DNA of 64,000 nucleotides from Sorex araneus (taxonomy: Eukaryota > Chordata > Mammalia > Eulipotyphla > Soricidae), in assembly GCF_027595985.1 (NCBI RefSeq), contig NC_073305.1, positions 26,440,028 to 26,504,027 of the forward strand, written 5' to 3'. Numbering within the stretch: the stretch's first letter is position 1; every line of letters begins with the position of its first letter. Under the pieces are notes generated by a model that saw nothing but the letters and a program-made list of their open reading frames with translations, did no database searches and had not been told where the DNA came from. This document shows positions 36,632 through 48,563 of the stretch, in pieces. A program made the translations under genes and the position numbers.

Positions 36632-37165
36632 AACAAGTCAACTTCCATCAAAGGACACAATCTGGAAGGTATCATCAAGGTATATATGTGATACAGACAT
36701 TGTTATCACATTTACCTGTTGAGCCTGAAGAATTTTGTATTTTGACAGAACTTCAACACTTCAAAACAAGATCAATGAGGGGGGAAATATTGATTTCCTT
36801 GTTAAAGAACCTTTCCTTGCTCTCTCTTCAGGGTGTTGAAAAGTTGTCTCTGTCCTGTTTTCTTTATAGGGCCTCCCTAGTTGTTTTCTGTGCACCTGAA
36901 TAAATACCATAGACAACATAAAAGGCAAACAATGAAAGTGGCTCTAAAAAAAAAAAAAGACTTCCCAGGCTTTGAATAGATGCTGAAGCCATGCTACAGG
37001 AATCTAGCATCTTCTTTTCTCTCATCATTCTAAAAATGAAAAGGGAAAAGTAATGAGTATATTCTTTGATTCAGCAAATCAACATAGAATGACATGGAGT
37101 CTGTGCACATTAATACTGATAGAATTGACCAGACTATATCACTACCTTCACACCTTTTATTACAG
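36632..37165. other. No gene recognised (upstream of candidate exon)
   Basis: Contains an acceptor-like 'ttttgtattttgacag' ending near 36749, but no convincing partner donor. An A-run lies at 36946-36958. Confidence 0.35.
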
Positions 37166-37291
37166 TGACGAATTGGTGGTATTGCAGAAATTGTACCAAA
37201 TCATTGTTTTTGAACAAAAGTTAGAATATTTAATGAATCACAGATGGCCATTCCAGGAAGACATGAATTCTGAATCAGTTTCATCATTCAG
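37166..37291 (+). CDS. Candidate internal coding exon, gene not recognised
   Basis: Bounded by a good acceptor (pyrimidine-rich 'ttcacaccttttattacag') and a good donor (TTCAG|gtaaac). Length is 126 bp with both boundaries in phase 2, so it could be skipped without shifting frame. Only the frame set by these boundaries is considered; it is open and codes DELVVLQKLYQIIVFEQ, then KLEYLMNHRWPFQEDMN, then a Ser-rich end. The predicted peptide is a helix-like Leu/Gln/Lys stretch followed by a short turn; I know no family for it. No second exon of the same gene could be paired with it here. It points toward the - strand exons at 46.9-49.4 kb, so the two transcription units would converge or one lies in the other's intron. 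A chance open stretch is possible. Confidence 0.5.
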
Positions 37292-38627
37292 GTAAACTCT
37301 AGAACAGTATTGTTATTCTGTTTTTGTTTTTAATTTATAATGCCAAGACAGACTGTGCAAAAGGTCCAGAGCCCAAAGTCACACAAAGGTCCATATTAAA
37401 CTCCGGTGGCATTTCTCTGGGAGGCTTCTGAATCCAGCCAGGAGCACAGGGTGCATGTGACTTTCCCTGAAGAACTCCAATAAAACAGCACACATTGAAG
37501 AAACACGATGAGAATCCATCCAGCATGTGTGCCTTCTGCAGCCACTTCCCTGAGAACTAGGTTTTGCTTTTAAAAAAGCAAACTTTGAAAAAGTTCCAAG
37601 AGCACAGAATTCAGAGAGACCCGGTAGATCAAAATATGCTTAATTGGAATATTGATGTACCAAAAGCAATCTGCAAAGACAAGCTCTTATTATTTTCCAT
37701 AGGAATATTCAGCAACTGAGAATTGGATTCACAGAGATTTTCACACAAAAGATAAAATTATACAATATTTTTATAAATTTAAATTTCAACAAAAAAGGGA
37801 GAAAGATTAAATGTAACCAAGAAAAGAGGATGAGGCCTATTAAGTTCAAGTAACAGATTCTTTGAACTACGGGACAGTTCAAATAGTTCACACAAAATGA
37901 GGTTCAGTATATTCGGAGGGAAGAGGTCCGCACTCTGAAAATTAGAAAATGAGGGTTTTGAAGTTAATGCACTGTTAAGGTGTGATTATCTGAGCCAAAC
38001 TTTGCTCTTTGGGGAGGCTAATTTCCTCTTAGTGGCCTGATCTTGCCCTGGGAGAACTTTGAGTAGGTGACACTGGTTTGTGAGGGGGATTCAAGTAGAA
38101 CACACTCATTGCTTTGGCAAAAGAACCCACCTCAGCAAGTCTAGTTGATGGGTCTAAAGCAGTTGTTAAAAAGCACATTCCTTTGCTTACTATTGTTTAG
38201 TCTTTCTGACTTGTAGAATGACCAATGTCATTTAGATGGTCTCATGGGTGGTTTAGAAACATTTTGTTACCTTTCAAGTCAGAAAGGTCAACTGCAGTTT
38301 CAGAAAACACCAGGGACAGGGGACAGGACTGTGAAAGAGCATTTACTTGGTGCATAGGAGACTCTGCAATCGAAAAATAAGAGACACAGAAATCTCTCTT
38401 ACTAAGATGTGGCCTCTGAATGCCATACTTTTCTTAACTTCGTTTCATGTGCATTACCATCCAAGGAAAAACCTTTCTTAGACCTTCCCCCCGCCCCCAT
38501 CATATGCTTGGTTTATTTCTAGATGCTGGTTTCTAACACAATTGACATGACATGTGTGCCCCTCTCAGCCCATGCCATCTGCAATGAAAAAAAGTTCCTG
38601 TTTTATAAGTAAGAAGAAATCAAAAGG
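37292..38627. other. No gene recognised
   Basis: No repeat or further exon found; intron of the candidate + strand gene if that exon is real. Confidence 0.4.
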
Positions 38628-38796
38628 AGGGACCAGAGCAATAGTACAGAAGGTTGGGTGCTTGTCTTGAATGCAGCCAATCAGGGTTCGATCCCCAGCA
38701 CCCCAAATGGTCTCCCCAGTCTGCCATGAATCATCTCTGAGTGCAGAGCCCAGGATAAACCTTGAGCACCACTGGGTGTGGCAGAGTAAAAAAGAA
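38628..38796 (+). mobile_element. Old SOR SINE
   Basis: 'gaccagagcaatagtacaga', 'cagggttcgatccccagcac' and 'ccactgggtgtggcagagta'. The body is diverged ('tctccccagtctgccatgaa'). Confidence 0.8.
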
Positions 38797-40874
38797 AACT
38801 TGAAATTAAGTTGAAACAGGAATAAATGTTTGCCTGGGTAAATCAACAAAATCCAAACATCTGATTCCACACGTAAATTTCGTCAACATATGAGTTGGTT
38901 TGAAATTGAAAATGGCTCATTACTGTACTTGCGTAGATCATTATAAGTTATGGTATATTTGACTTAAAGATTCGTTGGCAATCTTTAAAGATTCAAAGAT
39001 ATTTGTTAAAGGGTTTTTTATATCATGAAAGTATTATATATCCTAACTATAAAAAATAGTAAGAGATTTACATTAGGATATTTTTCCAAACTATATAAGT
39101 GGTTATTTTCAACCACTGAAAATATATTCAACTATATTATCTTCAATCACGCTAAAAATATGTAAATGTAAATAAAGATAAGAGAACTCAGAGAAGAGCA
39201 AATAAGAAGCATAATTTCAGCTTTCAGATACTAATTATATAGAATTAAAATGTTCTTTAAGAAGTTAGAAGTGCAGTTTGATTTGGCAATCTGGGCATTT
39301 GTTGACCTCATACCAGTTATAAAAGCCAGTTGAAGAGATTTTAGCTCATTAAGAAATCTAGAGTTTTAACATCAGAAATTCTCCTTACATAGGAATCAGA
39401 TACTGTTTGGCATTCTGATTTCTCTTATTCAGGGACATTTCAATTAAATAGAGAAAGAACATATTTTATTATATAACTTATTTTCATTTCAAGTTCCCAC
39501 CATGAAAAATTTTTAAACGATATAAGTTATTTTAGCAATGAGGCACTTAGATTAAGAAATATTGCATCTCTTTCATAGATTCGATAAGTTCCTCAAAGTG
39601 CTCTAAAAAACACTATAAGTTTGATTAGCAGCAAAGCGTTAGCCTAATAAAGACATCCCTCCCCTCATATATATGTACATATATACACATTGTACATCAA
39701 TATATACCTATTAGTCTACCTTAAACCTGACATTTTGGACTGTTATTCCTGGAGGCTGTGCACGGTTACAAATACTGTCTACACTGGATCATGGTTCAAG
39801 ACCACTAACACCCAAGAGGTTAAGATAGAACCAATCCTTTCATCAAAACAAACCCACCCCACCCCCCAAGTTGAAATATATATTGTGAATTTCTTTTAAA
39901 ATTAAAAAAATATTGGGGAATACAGTGAATCACCCAATATATTATCATTCTGAATCCTATAATTTTCTCTACCTAAAATTAATTTTATACATGAAGGGCA
40001 ATATGTCTTCAAGCACAGTTTCAGCAACCTAAGTATAAAATATTCGTTTAAAAAATGTGACAGAGATCTAGTTTTTAACTGGCAGAAGAGTTCTGTGAGG
40101 ATCAGGCTTTCTTCCCAGAGATGAACCTTGCAGAGTTTTCTCCCAGGAGCACGCTGAGAGACCTGTCATTTTGTGCGGAACACAGCCTAGGAACGAAACC
40201 TGCAAGCAGTGCAAGTTGTCACAGAGCTCAGCACCCAACCTCCAGGAAGAGGCCCAGTAGGCAACATGGCATCTTGGTCTTTTCTCTTCCCCATTCTTCT
40301 AGCAGCACCACCCAATTCTTGGGCGTAACTGGCTGAGGTCCGGAACTTGAACTTGAACTGGGAAAACCAACTCCATTCCAAATGCAGTCTTTTCATCTTT
40401 TGGTTGGGTGAGACTTGGTGCCCCAGGGATAAGAGTGATACCTAGAAGATTCAGAAATGGAAAGAGTTCTCTATAATCACGAATATTTCAGCCCATATGT
40501 TCAATTTCAAGTAGTAGCTCAGGCATAAAACTAAATCACAATGAATATAAAGGTAATCCTAAACACAATTGGATGAAAATAGTGTTAGAAAGCTGCCTTT
40601 TGCTGAAGTTCAGCGTTAACAGTGTCTCAAATTGACAATTTATTAGGGTCTGAGAACCCTGTAAATGAAAAAGAAGGTATACATTCAAAAGGTCTTAAGT
40701 ATTTAAGTGATTACATAAAATGTAATTTACATGTTTATCATTTATTAATTGATTGTGGACAAAAAGCAGAGCAAATTGATTTCAAGTAGATTTCTTTTTA
40801 TCTTGTCTCTTGATATTTCACATTTTGTTGCCTAAAATACAAATTTTTTAATTGTGCACTTCTAAGTATATAAG
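38797..40874. other. No gene recognised
   Basis: Very AT-rich to about 39700, then a GC-richer patch at 40080-40400 with short overlapping frames on both strands. No exon or repeat that I can support. Confidence 0.4.
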
Positions 40875-41063
40875 ATGACATGCTTTGGGGACAGAGAGCT
40901 TGTACAGGAGGTAAGGCAGTTGCCTGGCATACTGCTACATTCGTTGTCATCCAGAGTTTGAATTCCAGGCACTAGATAAGGTCCCATGAGCACTGCCAGC
41001 CCCTGAACACTGCCTGTTGTGCCCGCCTAAAGAAAGGTACCCCCCACTCCCAATGACATGCTT
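40875..41063 (+). mobile_element. Old SOR SINE with preserved TSD
   Basis: Body 40886-41052 ('ggggacagagagcttgtaca', 'gtttgaattccaggcactag', 'ccatgagcactgccagcccc') is much diverged, but the flanks ATGACATGCTT (40875-40885 and 41053-41063) are a perfect 11-bp TSD. Confidence 0.75.
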
Positions 41064-41774
41064 GTTGTCTGTTATTTAAAGAAGTCAAACATTTGTAGTC
41101 TCGTAAACAATGGTAAAACTAAGGTAAAAAAGTTGAAGGTTTGTATAAATAGATAATCAAACTCTTATCATTTAAACAATTTGAAAAATCTTTCCCCAAA
41201 GACAGCTGGTGGATAGATAATGCCTTTATTCCAAGACTTTCATTCTGACAATAGATTTTCTCTTCAGCAGTGGTATATCTCTAAATACCAACTCTATGAT
41301 CTAAACGTATCTTGGTATATTTTGGATGCTATCTGGCTGCATTGTCAATGTATGTATTCATTTCAACTGATATTTCTGATATATTAAGAACTTGAATAAT
41401 ACAGGGATTATGTGTGTAATAATCATAATTACTGTGCATGGTATTTTACAAATATAACTTCATAATATTTTGCAAAGATGATGACAATGAGAATAGCCGC
41501 GGGTCTGTGTAGGCAGAGAAGTTAAAATGTTTTCATATCCCTTTTTTTCCTCCTAACTTGACACTTTTAAAAAATAAATTATAGTTTAAGTAGCATGGTT
41601 ACACTAGTGTTATCTTCACGGTTTTGAAAAGACACAGCACCTTTAACATCACTGAAATGCTCAAGATCATCCATGCAGAAATCCTATGTCATTTCTAATG
41701 CATCTCTTCCTCCCTCTTTCCCACTGCTTGATAATCTCAATCTGCCAAAGACCAAGGCAATATTACATATTCAA

Positions 41775-43800
41775 TATTACATTGAATGTTATATTTATTC
41801 AATATTACATATTCCTAGTTTTGTTTCTCTATATACTTGTGCTATCATGAATTATATACACCAGTATTTGTTCTTCTCCCTCTGACTTATTTCACTTAAC
41901 ATGATGCCCTCCAATTCTACCCAAGTTGTAGTAAACTGTAAGATTTCATTTTTTCTTTCAGCTGCATTGTATAAGAATGTGTATAATAACACAACTTCCC
42001 TATCCATTCTGTTGTTAAGACATTTGGGGTTGTTTCCATATCCTTTGCAGTCATTATGCTGCAAACATAGGTGTAATTACATCTTTTTGAATTATTTTTG
42101 TGCTCCTGGATAGATACCAAGAAGTGGGATCACTGGATCATATGGAAGCTCTGTTACTAGTTTTTTTTTTTTTTGGCTTTTTGGGTCACACCTGGCGATG
42201 CACAGGGGTTACTCCTGGCTCTGCACTCAGGAATTACCCCTGGCCGTGCTCAGGGGACCATATGGGATGCTGGGATTTGAACCCGGGTCGGCCGCGTGCA
42301 AGGCAAACGCCCTACCCACTGTGCTATCTCTCCAGCCCCACTGTTACTAGTTTTTTAAGAGGTCACTGTACCATACTCCATCAAGGTTAGACCAGACAAC
42401 ATTCTCACCAACAGACAGGAGAGTGAAAGAAGTTCCTTTCAATTCACATATCCTCTAGAGCACTGATTATTTCCAAACTCATTCAATACACATCATTCTC
42501 ACCTGTGTGAGATAATAATCTCATTGTTTTGATCTGTATTTCCCTAATAATAGTGCTAATGAACACTTTTCCATGAGGCTGTTGGTCAACTATATGTCCT
42601 CTTCAGGGAAGTGTCTATTCATCTCTTGTGCATTTTTTAACAGTTACTGATATCTTTGTTGCTGAGCTCTGTGAATGTTTTATATATCTTGGATATCCCT
42701 TTGATATATGTCCTGAAAAGAGTTTCTCCCATTCAATAATAATCTTTTTATTTTAGTCTGAGCTTCTTTTCCCATGCAAAAACTTTCTAATTTTATGTTG
42801 TCCCATTTGTTTTTTATTTTTGTTTTCTTTCCGTAGAGTTGAATAATTAAAGAAACCCCTGAGATCCTTATCCTGGAGAGCTGTTTTCATCAGTATTTTT
42901 TGTGAGTTCTGGTCTAATCATGAGATATTTAATGCACTTTGAATTAATTTTTGTGAATGGTCTAATACAAATACAGTTACCCCCCTCCCTTCTCCTCCTC
43001 CTCCTCTTCTTCTTCCTTTTTGCACGTAGCTTTCTAGTTTCCCAAACACTATTTGTTGAATGGGGGTTATCTCTGGACTCTAGATTCTATTCCCTTTGTC
43101 TTAGAGTCTATACTTCTACCAGTACCACAATGTTTTGATTACTGTAGTTTTATAGCATGATTTTAAATCAAGGAGTGCTATTTATCTCATCTTTTCTAAA
43201 ACTAATTTTAGTTATTTGGTGAGTTTCATGGTTCCATACAGATATTAGTAGTGTTTTTTCTGCGTCCTTGAATAAAGTCTTTTTTATAAATTGGATTGCA
43301 TTAAATTTGTTTGATACTTTGGGTGGGATGGTCATCTTGACTGTTAATTCTTCCAATATATGAACACTTTTTCATTTTCTGGTGCCCTATTTCTTTCAAA
43401 ACTGACTTATAGTTTTCTATGGATAAATTTTTCACCTCCTTTGTTAAGTTGATGGAACTTGATGTTTTTTTAAACCTATTTTATTTTTTATTAATTAATT
43501 TTATGAGAACTTATAGCTTATAATACTGTTAAGGTCATTGTTTTTTAGTACAGAGCCACTATATCAATTCCTCCATCACTGTTTTGAGATCCCTTCATCA
43601 TCATTCCATGGTCCCTCTCCTCTTTCTTCTAGCCACCTCAGTTCTAGAATTGTCTTTTTTATTTCTAGGTCTCCTATTTTGTTGTTTGCATATAAAATAT
43701 GCAACAGATTTTTGTGTGTTTTGTATCCTGCTACTTTGCTGTATTTGTCTATTGTTTCTAAGAGTTTTTTTTTTTTTTGGTAGAGGGAGTCTTAAGGGAG
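41775..43800 (-). mobile_element. Old LINE-1, ORF2 3' half, split by a SOR
   Basis: Antisense L1 coding for the C-terminal half of the ORF2 reverse transcriptase protein, with the body interrupted at 42161-42340 by a SINE. Phrases in order: 'cttatttcacttaacatgatg', 'ggatcactggatcatatgga', 'tctcattgttttgatctgta', 'gttgtcccatttgttttttat'. At 43168-43356 a - strand frame keeps the L1 pattern 'KT..ISVWNHE'. A stretch at about 43480-43660 does not fit L1 and may be another nested fragment; L1 resumes at 43680-43800 ('tttgtatcctgctactttgc'). Many stops: inactive and older than the SOR inside it. Confidence 0.8.
42151..42350 (-). mobile_element. Young SOR SINE nested in L1
   Basis: Antisense copy 42161-42340 with a 14-base T run, 'GGCTTTTTGGGTCACACCTG', 'ACCCGGGTCGGCCGCGTGCA' and the head 'gtgctatctctccagcccc'. 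TSD CTGTTACTAG (42151-42160 and 42341-42350), extendable into the T run. The L1 sequence reads on across the TSD, so the SINE came later. Confidence 0.96.
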
Positions 43801-44595
43801 AATCTATGCTTCCTATTTCCAGCCACATTGGGAGAGCAGCTATCAGTGCCACAAAACTAAGGAATACTGAGGTTAAAAAAAATCAAAAGACGTTTCTTAC
43901 AGTGCACCTCAGTCTTCAGTAAGGTAATGTATGCTAATGTCAAAAAAGTTGGGAACAATGCATGTTCAGATTCCCAAATATGTTTTGGTCATTAAATTGT
44001 ATATTTTAGAGAAAATCTATTAATATCTTTGATAATATTGGCAATTCTAATGAAACATGTGGGAACATATATTATACTGATTCTTAATACCTCTACATAT
44101 ACTCTGGTATCTATCATCCACTATTCTTTGACTATGGAAAAACAATAAGTGGCATAGTGGTTTTGATGCATACTTGGAATTTTATGTATTTTTAGTTTTT
44201 GAGCTAGTGGGTGTTTATAAAGAGAGTCTGGTTTATTTTTTACTAATTAATTTGTAGTAAATAATCATTTAACATACAACTAAACTCTGTATTAGTAAAC
44301 TGTAGAGTCTTAACCCAAGACATTTTCCATTATTTCTATAAGAAACTGAGAGTAGGAGTATCATTCCTTCATATATTTTTAATGACTGATTCTTATTTCA
44401 AGACTATATTATGTAATCCTTATTATATATCACTGGAATTTGATCACTTAAGTCATGTCTTCAGTCTTATAATGATGGATAAAATTATGAATATTATTGC
44501 TCCTATTATAGAACATCTTCCTATTACCATAATAGTGAGAGTTGCAAGGTCTTTGAATACAGGGATTTTTCTTTAGAAGTAATGGATGAGCTTTT
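43801..44595. other. No gene recognised
   Basis: AT-rich DNA without a supported exon or a named repeat. Confidence 0.4.
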
Positions 44596-44870
44596 AAAAT
44601 ACAATCTTATGGCCACTCAATACCTCTATTGCAAACCACAACACCCAAAAGGAGAGAGAACAAAAGGGAATGCCCTGCAGCAGAGGCAGGGTGGGGTGGG
44701 GGTCATGGGAGGGATACTGGGAACATTGGTGGAGGAGAATGGGCACTGGTGGAGGGATTGGTAAAAATCATTGTATGGCTGAAATGCAAACATGAAAGTT
44801 CATAAGTTTGTAACTGTAGCTCATGGTGATTCATTAATAAGAAATTAAAAATAAAATAAAATATGATCTT
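44596..44870 (+). mobile_element. L1 3' UTR fragment (about 250 bp)
   Basis: Sense-strand shrew L1 3' end: 'acaacacccaaaaggagaga', G-rich tract near 44690, 'gggcactggtggagggattgg', 'tagctcatggtgattcatta' and A-rich tail. Flanks AAAATACAATCTTA (44596-44609) and AAAATATGATCTTA (44857-44870) suggest a diverged TSD. Confidence 0.85.
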
Positions 44871-46023
44871 AGTGAAATTGACAAAGAATAATTATAAATT
44901 TTAAAATAAGACTGAAATTGACATATTTTTACAAAAGAAAACTAAGAGCTCCTTCCAGAGCTTCCATAAGCTCCTGGCCTTGCATTATTACTACTTGGCT
45001 TTTGAATAAATATCAAGTTTTTCATTGTCTGTGATCTTGAGAAAAACACAGATTTTAAAAACATATCAAACATTACCTTTGTCCCAAGTACAAGTTAAGG
45101 CACTTGAAATAATAAGGTGCTAAAAGTGAAGGATAGAGACATTCTACTATACAGAGAAGGTGGAATGCAGTCAGCCCCAAAGTAGGAAATGATATTCAAA
45201 CCCTCTCCAGGGAAGGTAGGAGGTGAGTGATAATGGAGATGGTGAATTCTATGAATAATAGGCCTTTAGAAAATCAGAATTACTCATAATTTCTCTACAG
45301 TTACAAATCACAACAGAGCTAAATTTAAAAAGGTAGTGTTTTGAAAATATATTATCAAGCCAAAAGAGCAAGTAGTTGAGTAATCTTATGTGTGATTCAT
45401 AAGAACAACTTGTTTGAAAGAGGAGGAAAAAATATTCTGGAGACTGCACTAAGCAAAAAGAAAAAGAAAAAAAATCAAATAATGATTTTAACAGGAGGAT
45501 TTTGAGACCTCTTTCTGTTCCCAAGGCTGGCTGGTAGTTGCCTCAGGCAGAGACTAATCTGCCTTAGGCATATTTAAATGGTCATCACAAGACAGTTCTC
45601 TTTGCTGATAAGGAAAGCAGTTCTTCCACAAGACTATACCGCCTCTAAAGTAAGTCTGAGTCCCAGATAACATGCACGTGGCTGCTTATGATCAACATGA
45701 TGATTCAGCTGTGAGTGGGCTCCCTGGAAAAGTCAAGAGACAACTACTGTCTAGTTGGCACTCTCAGCGCTCCGAGCCTCTCATCCACGCCACTTCTAAG
45801 CATTCTGGCTGAGTCCAGCTGCCAAAACCTGTATTTCTCTTCCCGAGCATTTCTCTGGCCACTAGAATCTGCTCTGTCCACTCTTACAAGAGCCCCCCCC
45901 CCCCAAGTAAGGAGCTTATATCCCCTGGGGAAAGTCCTCAAACAATGACTGAAGGAAACTGGAGAACAAATACTCCAGTTTTTTCCCTGCAGTATTTATC
46001 CTGGTCCCCATGCCTTTCACAGG
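44871..46023. other. No gene recognised
   Basis: No supported exon; a 14-base C run lies near 45894-45905. If the - strand gene ends near 46.0 kb, its 3' UTR would be here, but no clear polyadenylation context was identified. Confidence 0.35.
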
Positions 46024-46063
46024 TCAGTGGAACCAAGCTGCAGTCACCCACAAGATAACCTGA
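46024..46063 (-). CDS. Possible terminal exon of the - strand gene
   Basis: A strong acceptor (TTTCCTTTTCAG on the - strand, ending at 46064) opens a frame that fits the phase left by the exon at 46892-46947. It would add SQVILWVTAAWFH and then a TGA stop (46026-46024). The length and phase fit, but the peptide has no support beyond the acceptor, and the true continuation may lie elsewhere, even left of the window. Confidence 0.22.
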
Positions 46064-46426
46064 CTGAAAAGGAAATATCAATGAAATTATTTCCATAATT
46101 CTGATAGCAGCCCAGCAGTGCTTCCTGAAATTAACTTTCACATAAATTATTTGTAGTCCAATCTTTTTGTCCAAGAGTAAAACTGCAAGAATTCAGTCTG
46201 ACATTGATTATTTTTTTTAAATTATGTTTCAGGAGCACCAATAGTGCTTATATTGAACGATTACATGGAGACCCAGTAAACTGAGGTTACTTATCTGGGG
46301 TTGGCAAATGGCAACGCAAGAACTAAAAATCTGTTTCCCAAAGTTAATATCATCTTAGATGCACCAGCGGTGATTGTTTAACTGCATTTCCCCTCTTTGA
46401 TTCTACAGAAATGAAAAGTAGATTTT

Positions 46427-46505
46427 GGAGATGGAAGGAGTGATCATGGGCACAAAGCCTGGAGTAAGCCTTGAGTATCATCAGGTGTGTCCCAAAGGCA
46501 AACAA
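46427..46505 (+). mobile_element. SOR SINE 3' half
   Basis: 'ggagtgatcatgggcacaaa', 'gcctggagtaagccttgagt' and 'catcaggtgtgtcccaaagg' are the 3' half of a SOR, with an (AAAC) tail at 46500-46510. Confidence 0.5.
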
Positions 46506-46530
46506 ACAAAATCAAATAAAAGAAAAATTC

Positions 46531-46700
46531 TGGGGCAGAAATATTGTATAGTGAGTAGGATGCTTGCCTTGCATGCAGCCAACCCGGGTCTGGTATCCTA
46601 TCTGGTCCTCTCAGCATTGCCAGGAGTGATCCCTGAGCTCAGAGCAAAGAGAATGCCCAAAACAGGTAGGCGTGACCCAAAAACAAATGAAGAAACAAAC
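46531..46700 (+). mobile_element. SOR SINE, diverged
   Basis: 'tggggcagaaatattgtata', 'gcagccaacccgggtctggt' and 'aggagtgatccctgagctca', ending '..gcgtgacccaaaaacaaa'. A tandem neighbour of the preceding fragment. Confidence 0.75.
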
Positions 46701-46891
46701 CAAAATAATCTATAAATGCTTTTCCATTTAATCATATTCATTTTTTTAAGTTTGAGTTGATTATAACTATACCATGTTTTTCTTTTCCAACAAAGCATAA
46801 GCAGCTACATCATTACAAAAAATAAGGTAACATCTAATATCCAATTCCTTTAATTAATTTTTTATATTTGAGGGAAAATCCTGGATCTTAC

Positions 46892-46947
46892 CTGTTAGAT
46901 ATAAAATTATAATAACCGCTTTCTTCTAGGACTTCTTCAATCACAGT
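46892..46947 (-). CDS. Coding exon C of an unrecognised gene
   Basis: Exon of 56 bp between an acceptor (ATTTTTTCCATTTAG on the - strand) and a donor (AACAG|gtaag). It starts in phase 0 and ends in phase 2. Encoded residues: TVIEEVLEESGYYNFISN. Together with exons B and A it gives one continuous frame of 218 nt. The acidic helix-like segment (VIEEVLEES) continues from exon B. I cannot name the protein. The intron to exon B is only 87 bp. Confidence 0.85.
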
Positions 46948-47034
46948 CTAAATGGAAAAAATAATTAGGTTAGATTTGAATTAAAAGCAACAAAATAAAA
47001 TTCTTCTGAGGTATACCGCAAAAAAAAATCTTAC

Positions 47035-47087
47035 CTGCATCTGTTCATACGTTATCCCTTCCTCCAAATCAAAGCTGGTGGCTAGAC
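47035..47087 (-). CDS. Coding exon B of the same gene
   Basis: Exon of 53 bp between 'gtctatttcag' and GATGCAG|gtaag. It is entered in phase 1 (completing a Gly codon) and left in phase 0. Encoded residues: LATSFDLEEGITYEQMQ. In the other frame left open by exon A, the first full codon after GTC here is a TAG stop, so only one reading survives across the junction. That agreement of phase, frame and splice sites is the main argument that the gene is real. Confidence 0.88.
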
Positions 47088-48419
47088 CTGAAATAGACGA
47101 ATTATGGAAAGTGTGACATTTGCTTTATATTTTCTTAGATTTTATTGGCCACTGACTCAACTGCAGTAAAACCAAGTCAATTTCTTAATGACGAAGATGA
47201 GTGTTTATAAGCACATTCCAATTACCTTGGCATTGAAGATACAAACTCTACCTCTCCTTTCTATGAATATTAAACAGCCCTGGCTGCTCTTCAAGCGGGC
47301 ATCACTATTGCACAAAGCTGTACTAACGCTGCTCGTGATGAAAAAAAAAAGGCCAATTAGGTTGTCTGTCTGTTTGTATGTATGTATGTGTGCATGTTAA
47401 ACAAAGCTGATTATTGATCCAAAATCAATGAAGAGTTTTCTGAAGAAGAAATCCCCTAAGCCACAAAGCAAACAGAGTGACTCTGTACCAGAAAGAAAAA
47501 AAAATCCTAGAGGAAGGTAGAAACAGTAAAAGACAACAAATATTTGACCTTTTCATTTAGCTGCCTAGGGGGAAATAAACTTGGTAATCCCAGAAGGCAA
47601 CATTTTTTTGTGTGTGTTATTTCTGATACCTTCACCAACTGGTCACCACCCAAAGCAATGTGGCCCAGGTTCCCATTCAAACCAGTCAATATGGATTTAG
47701 GTGATGGTTCAGTTCATTTGTGTCTGAGGGAGAGAGAAAGGGGAGTGGATGGAAGAAAGGGAGGCCTGAGGATGTGTGCTCTGCAGGGTGTTTTGAAAGG
47801 CCAGCTTCAGAATCCTCAGACTGCAGACTCCAGTGCTCTAACTCTGACACGGCCTGCAGCCATATGCAGCCACAGACCACTGGGTCTACTCCCAGGTGGG
47901 GTGTCCAGCGGCGCCCAAGGAATCTCTCAATTCCCTCTCGGGCCACTGGGATGTGTCCACCGGAGCATTTCATTTCATCAAAGCTGCCACCATAAGGTCT
48001 GCTCCACTCTGGGAGATGTGTTTAAAAGTAAATGACTTAAGATAATATTTTATCTAGATCTTACCAGCTTCTCAAGGACTGTTTTCAATGAAATCCAGTC
48101 TATACACAGGTTAGCTTTATTGCCTTAGAGGAAGTTTAACAATTGATACATAACACAACTTACCTGAATTTGCCACAACAGAAGCTTAATAGAAATGCAT
48201 GACTTTCTAGACTGAGGAGATGGTGAAAGACTACATTTCACCATAAAAGCTTAATTTTTAGCCACACACTAAGTAGGTTAAGTACAATTTACAGGAGCTA
48301 AAAAAAAATTATTTAGGGAGTCTGAAACCTCAGAGTGACTTGCAAAACCTCTTCTTAAAGTTCACATATGATAAGAATGTTATATTATGATTAGCTCTTA
48401 CTACTAGACAAGCATCTTT

Positions 48420-48545
48420 TGTATGTCTACACTGATCCTCAATATAGCCACTTGGTGCAAGCAAGGAAACTGCAATCAGAGATGTCAAATAATTTGCCAA
48501 AAGTCAGCTACTAAAATGATTGAGCTTAGAATTGAATCTGGAAAC
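48420..48545 (+). mobile_element. MIR relic in the intron
   Basis: 'aaggaaactgcaatcagaga', 'aataatttgccaaaagtcag' and 'gcttagaattgaatctgg' follow the MIR core order. Confidence 0.55.
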
Positions 48546-48563
48546 CTGAGTTTTTAATACCCA

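Noticed and set aside
45077..45102. 26-bp - strand microexon between AAG acceptor and CAAAG|gtaatg donor
   Set aside because: Phase would fit exon C, but such short matches are frequent by chance.
47544..48035. 163-codon + strand frame in the intron between exons A and B
   Set aside because: No recognisable domain; low-complexity and overlapping antisense frames; no acceptor/donor pair.
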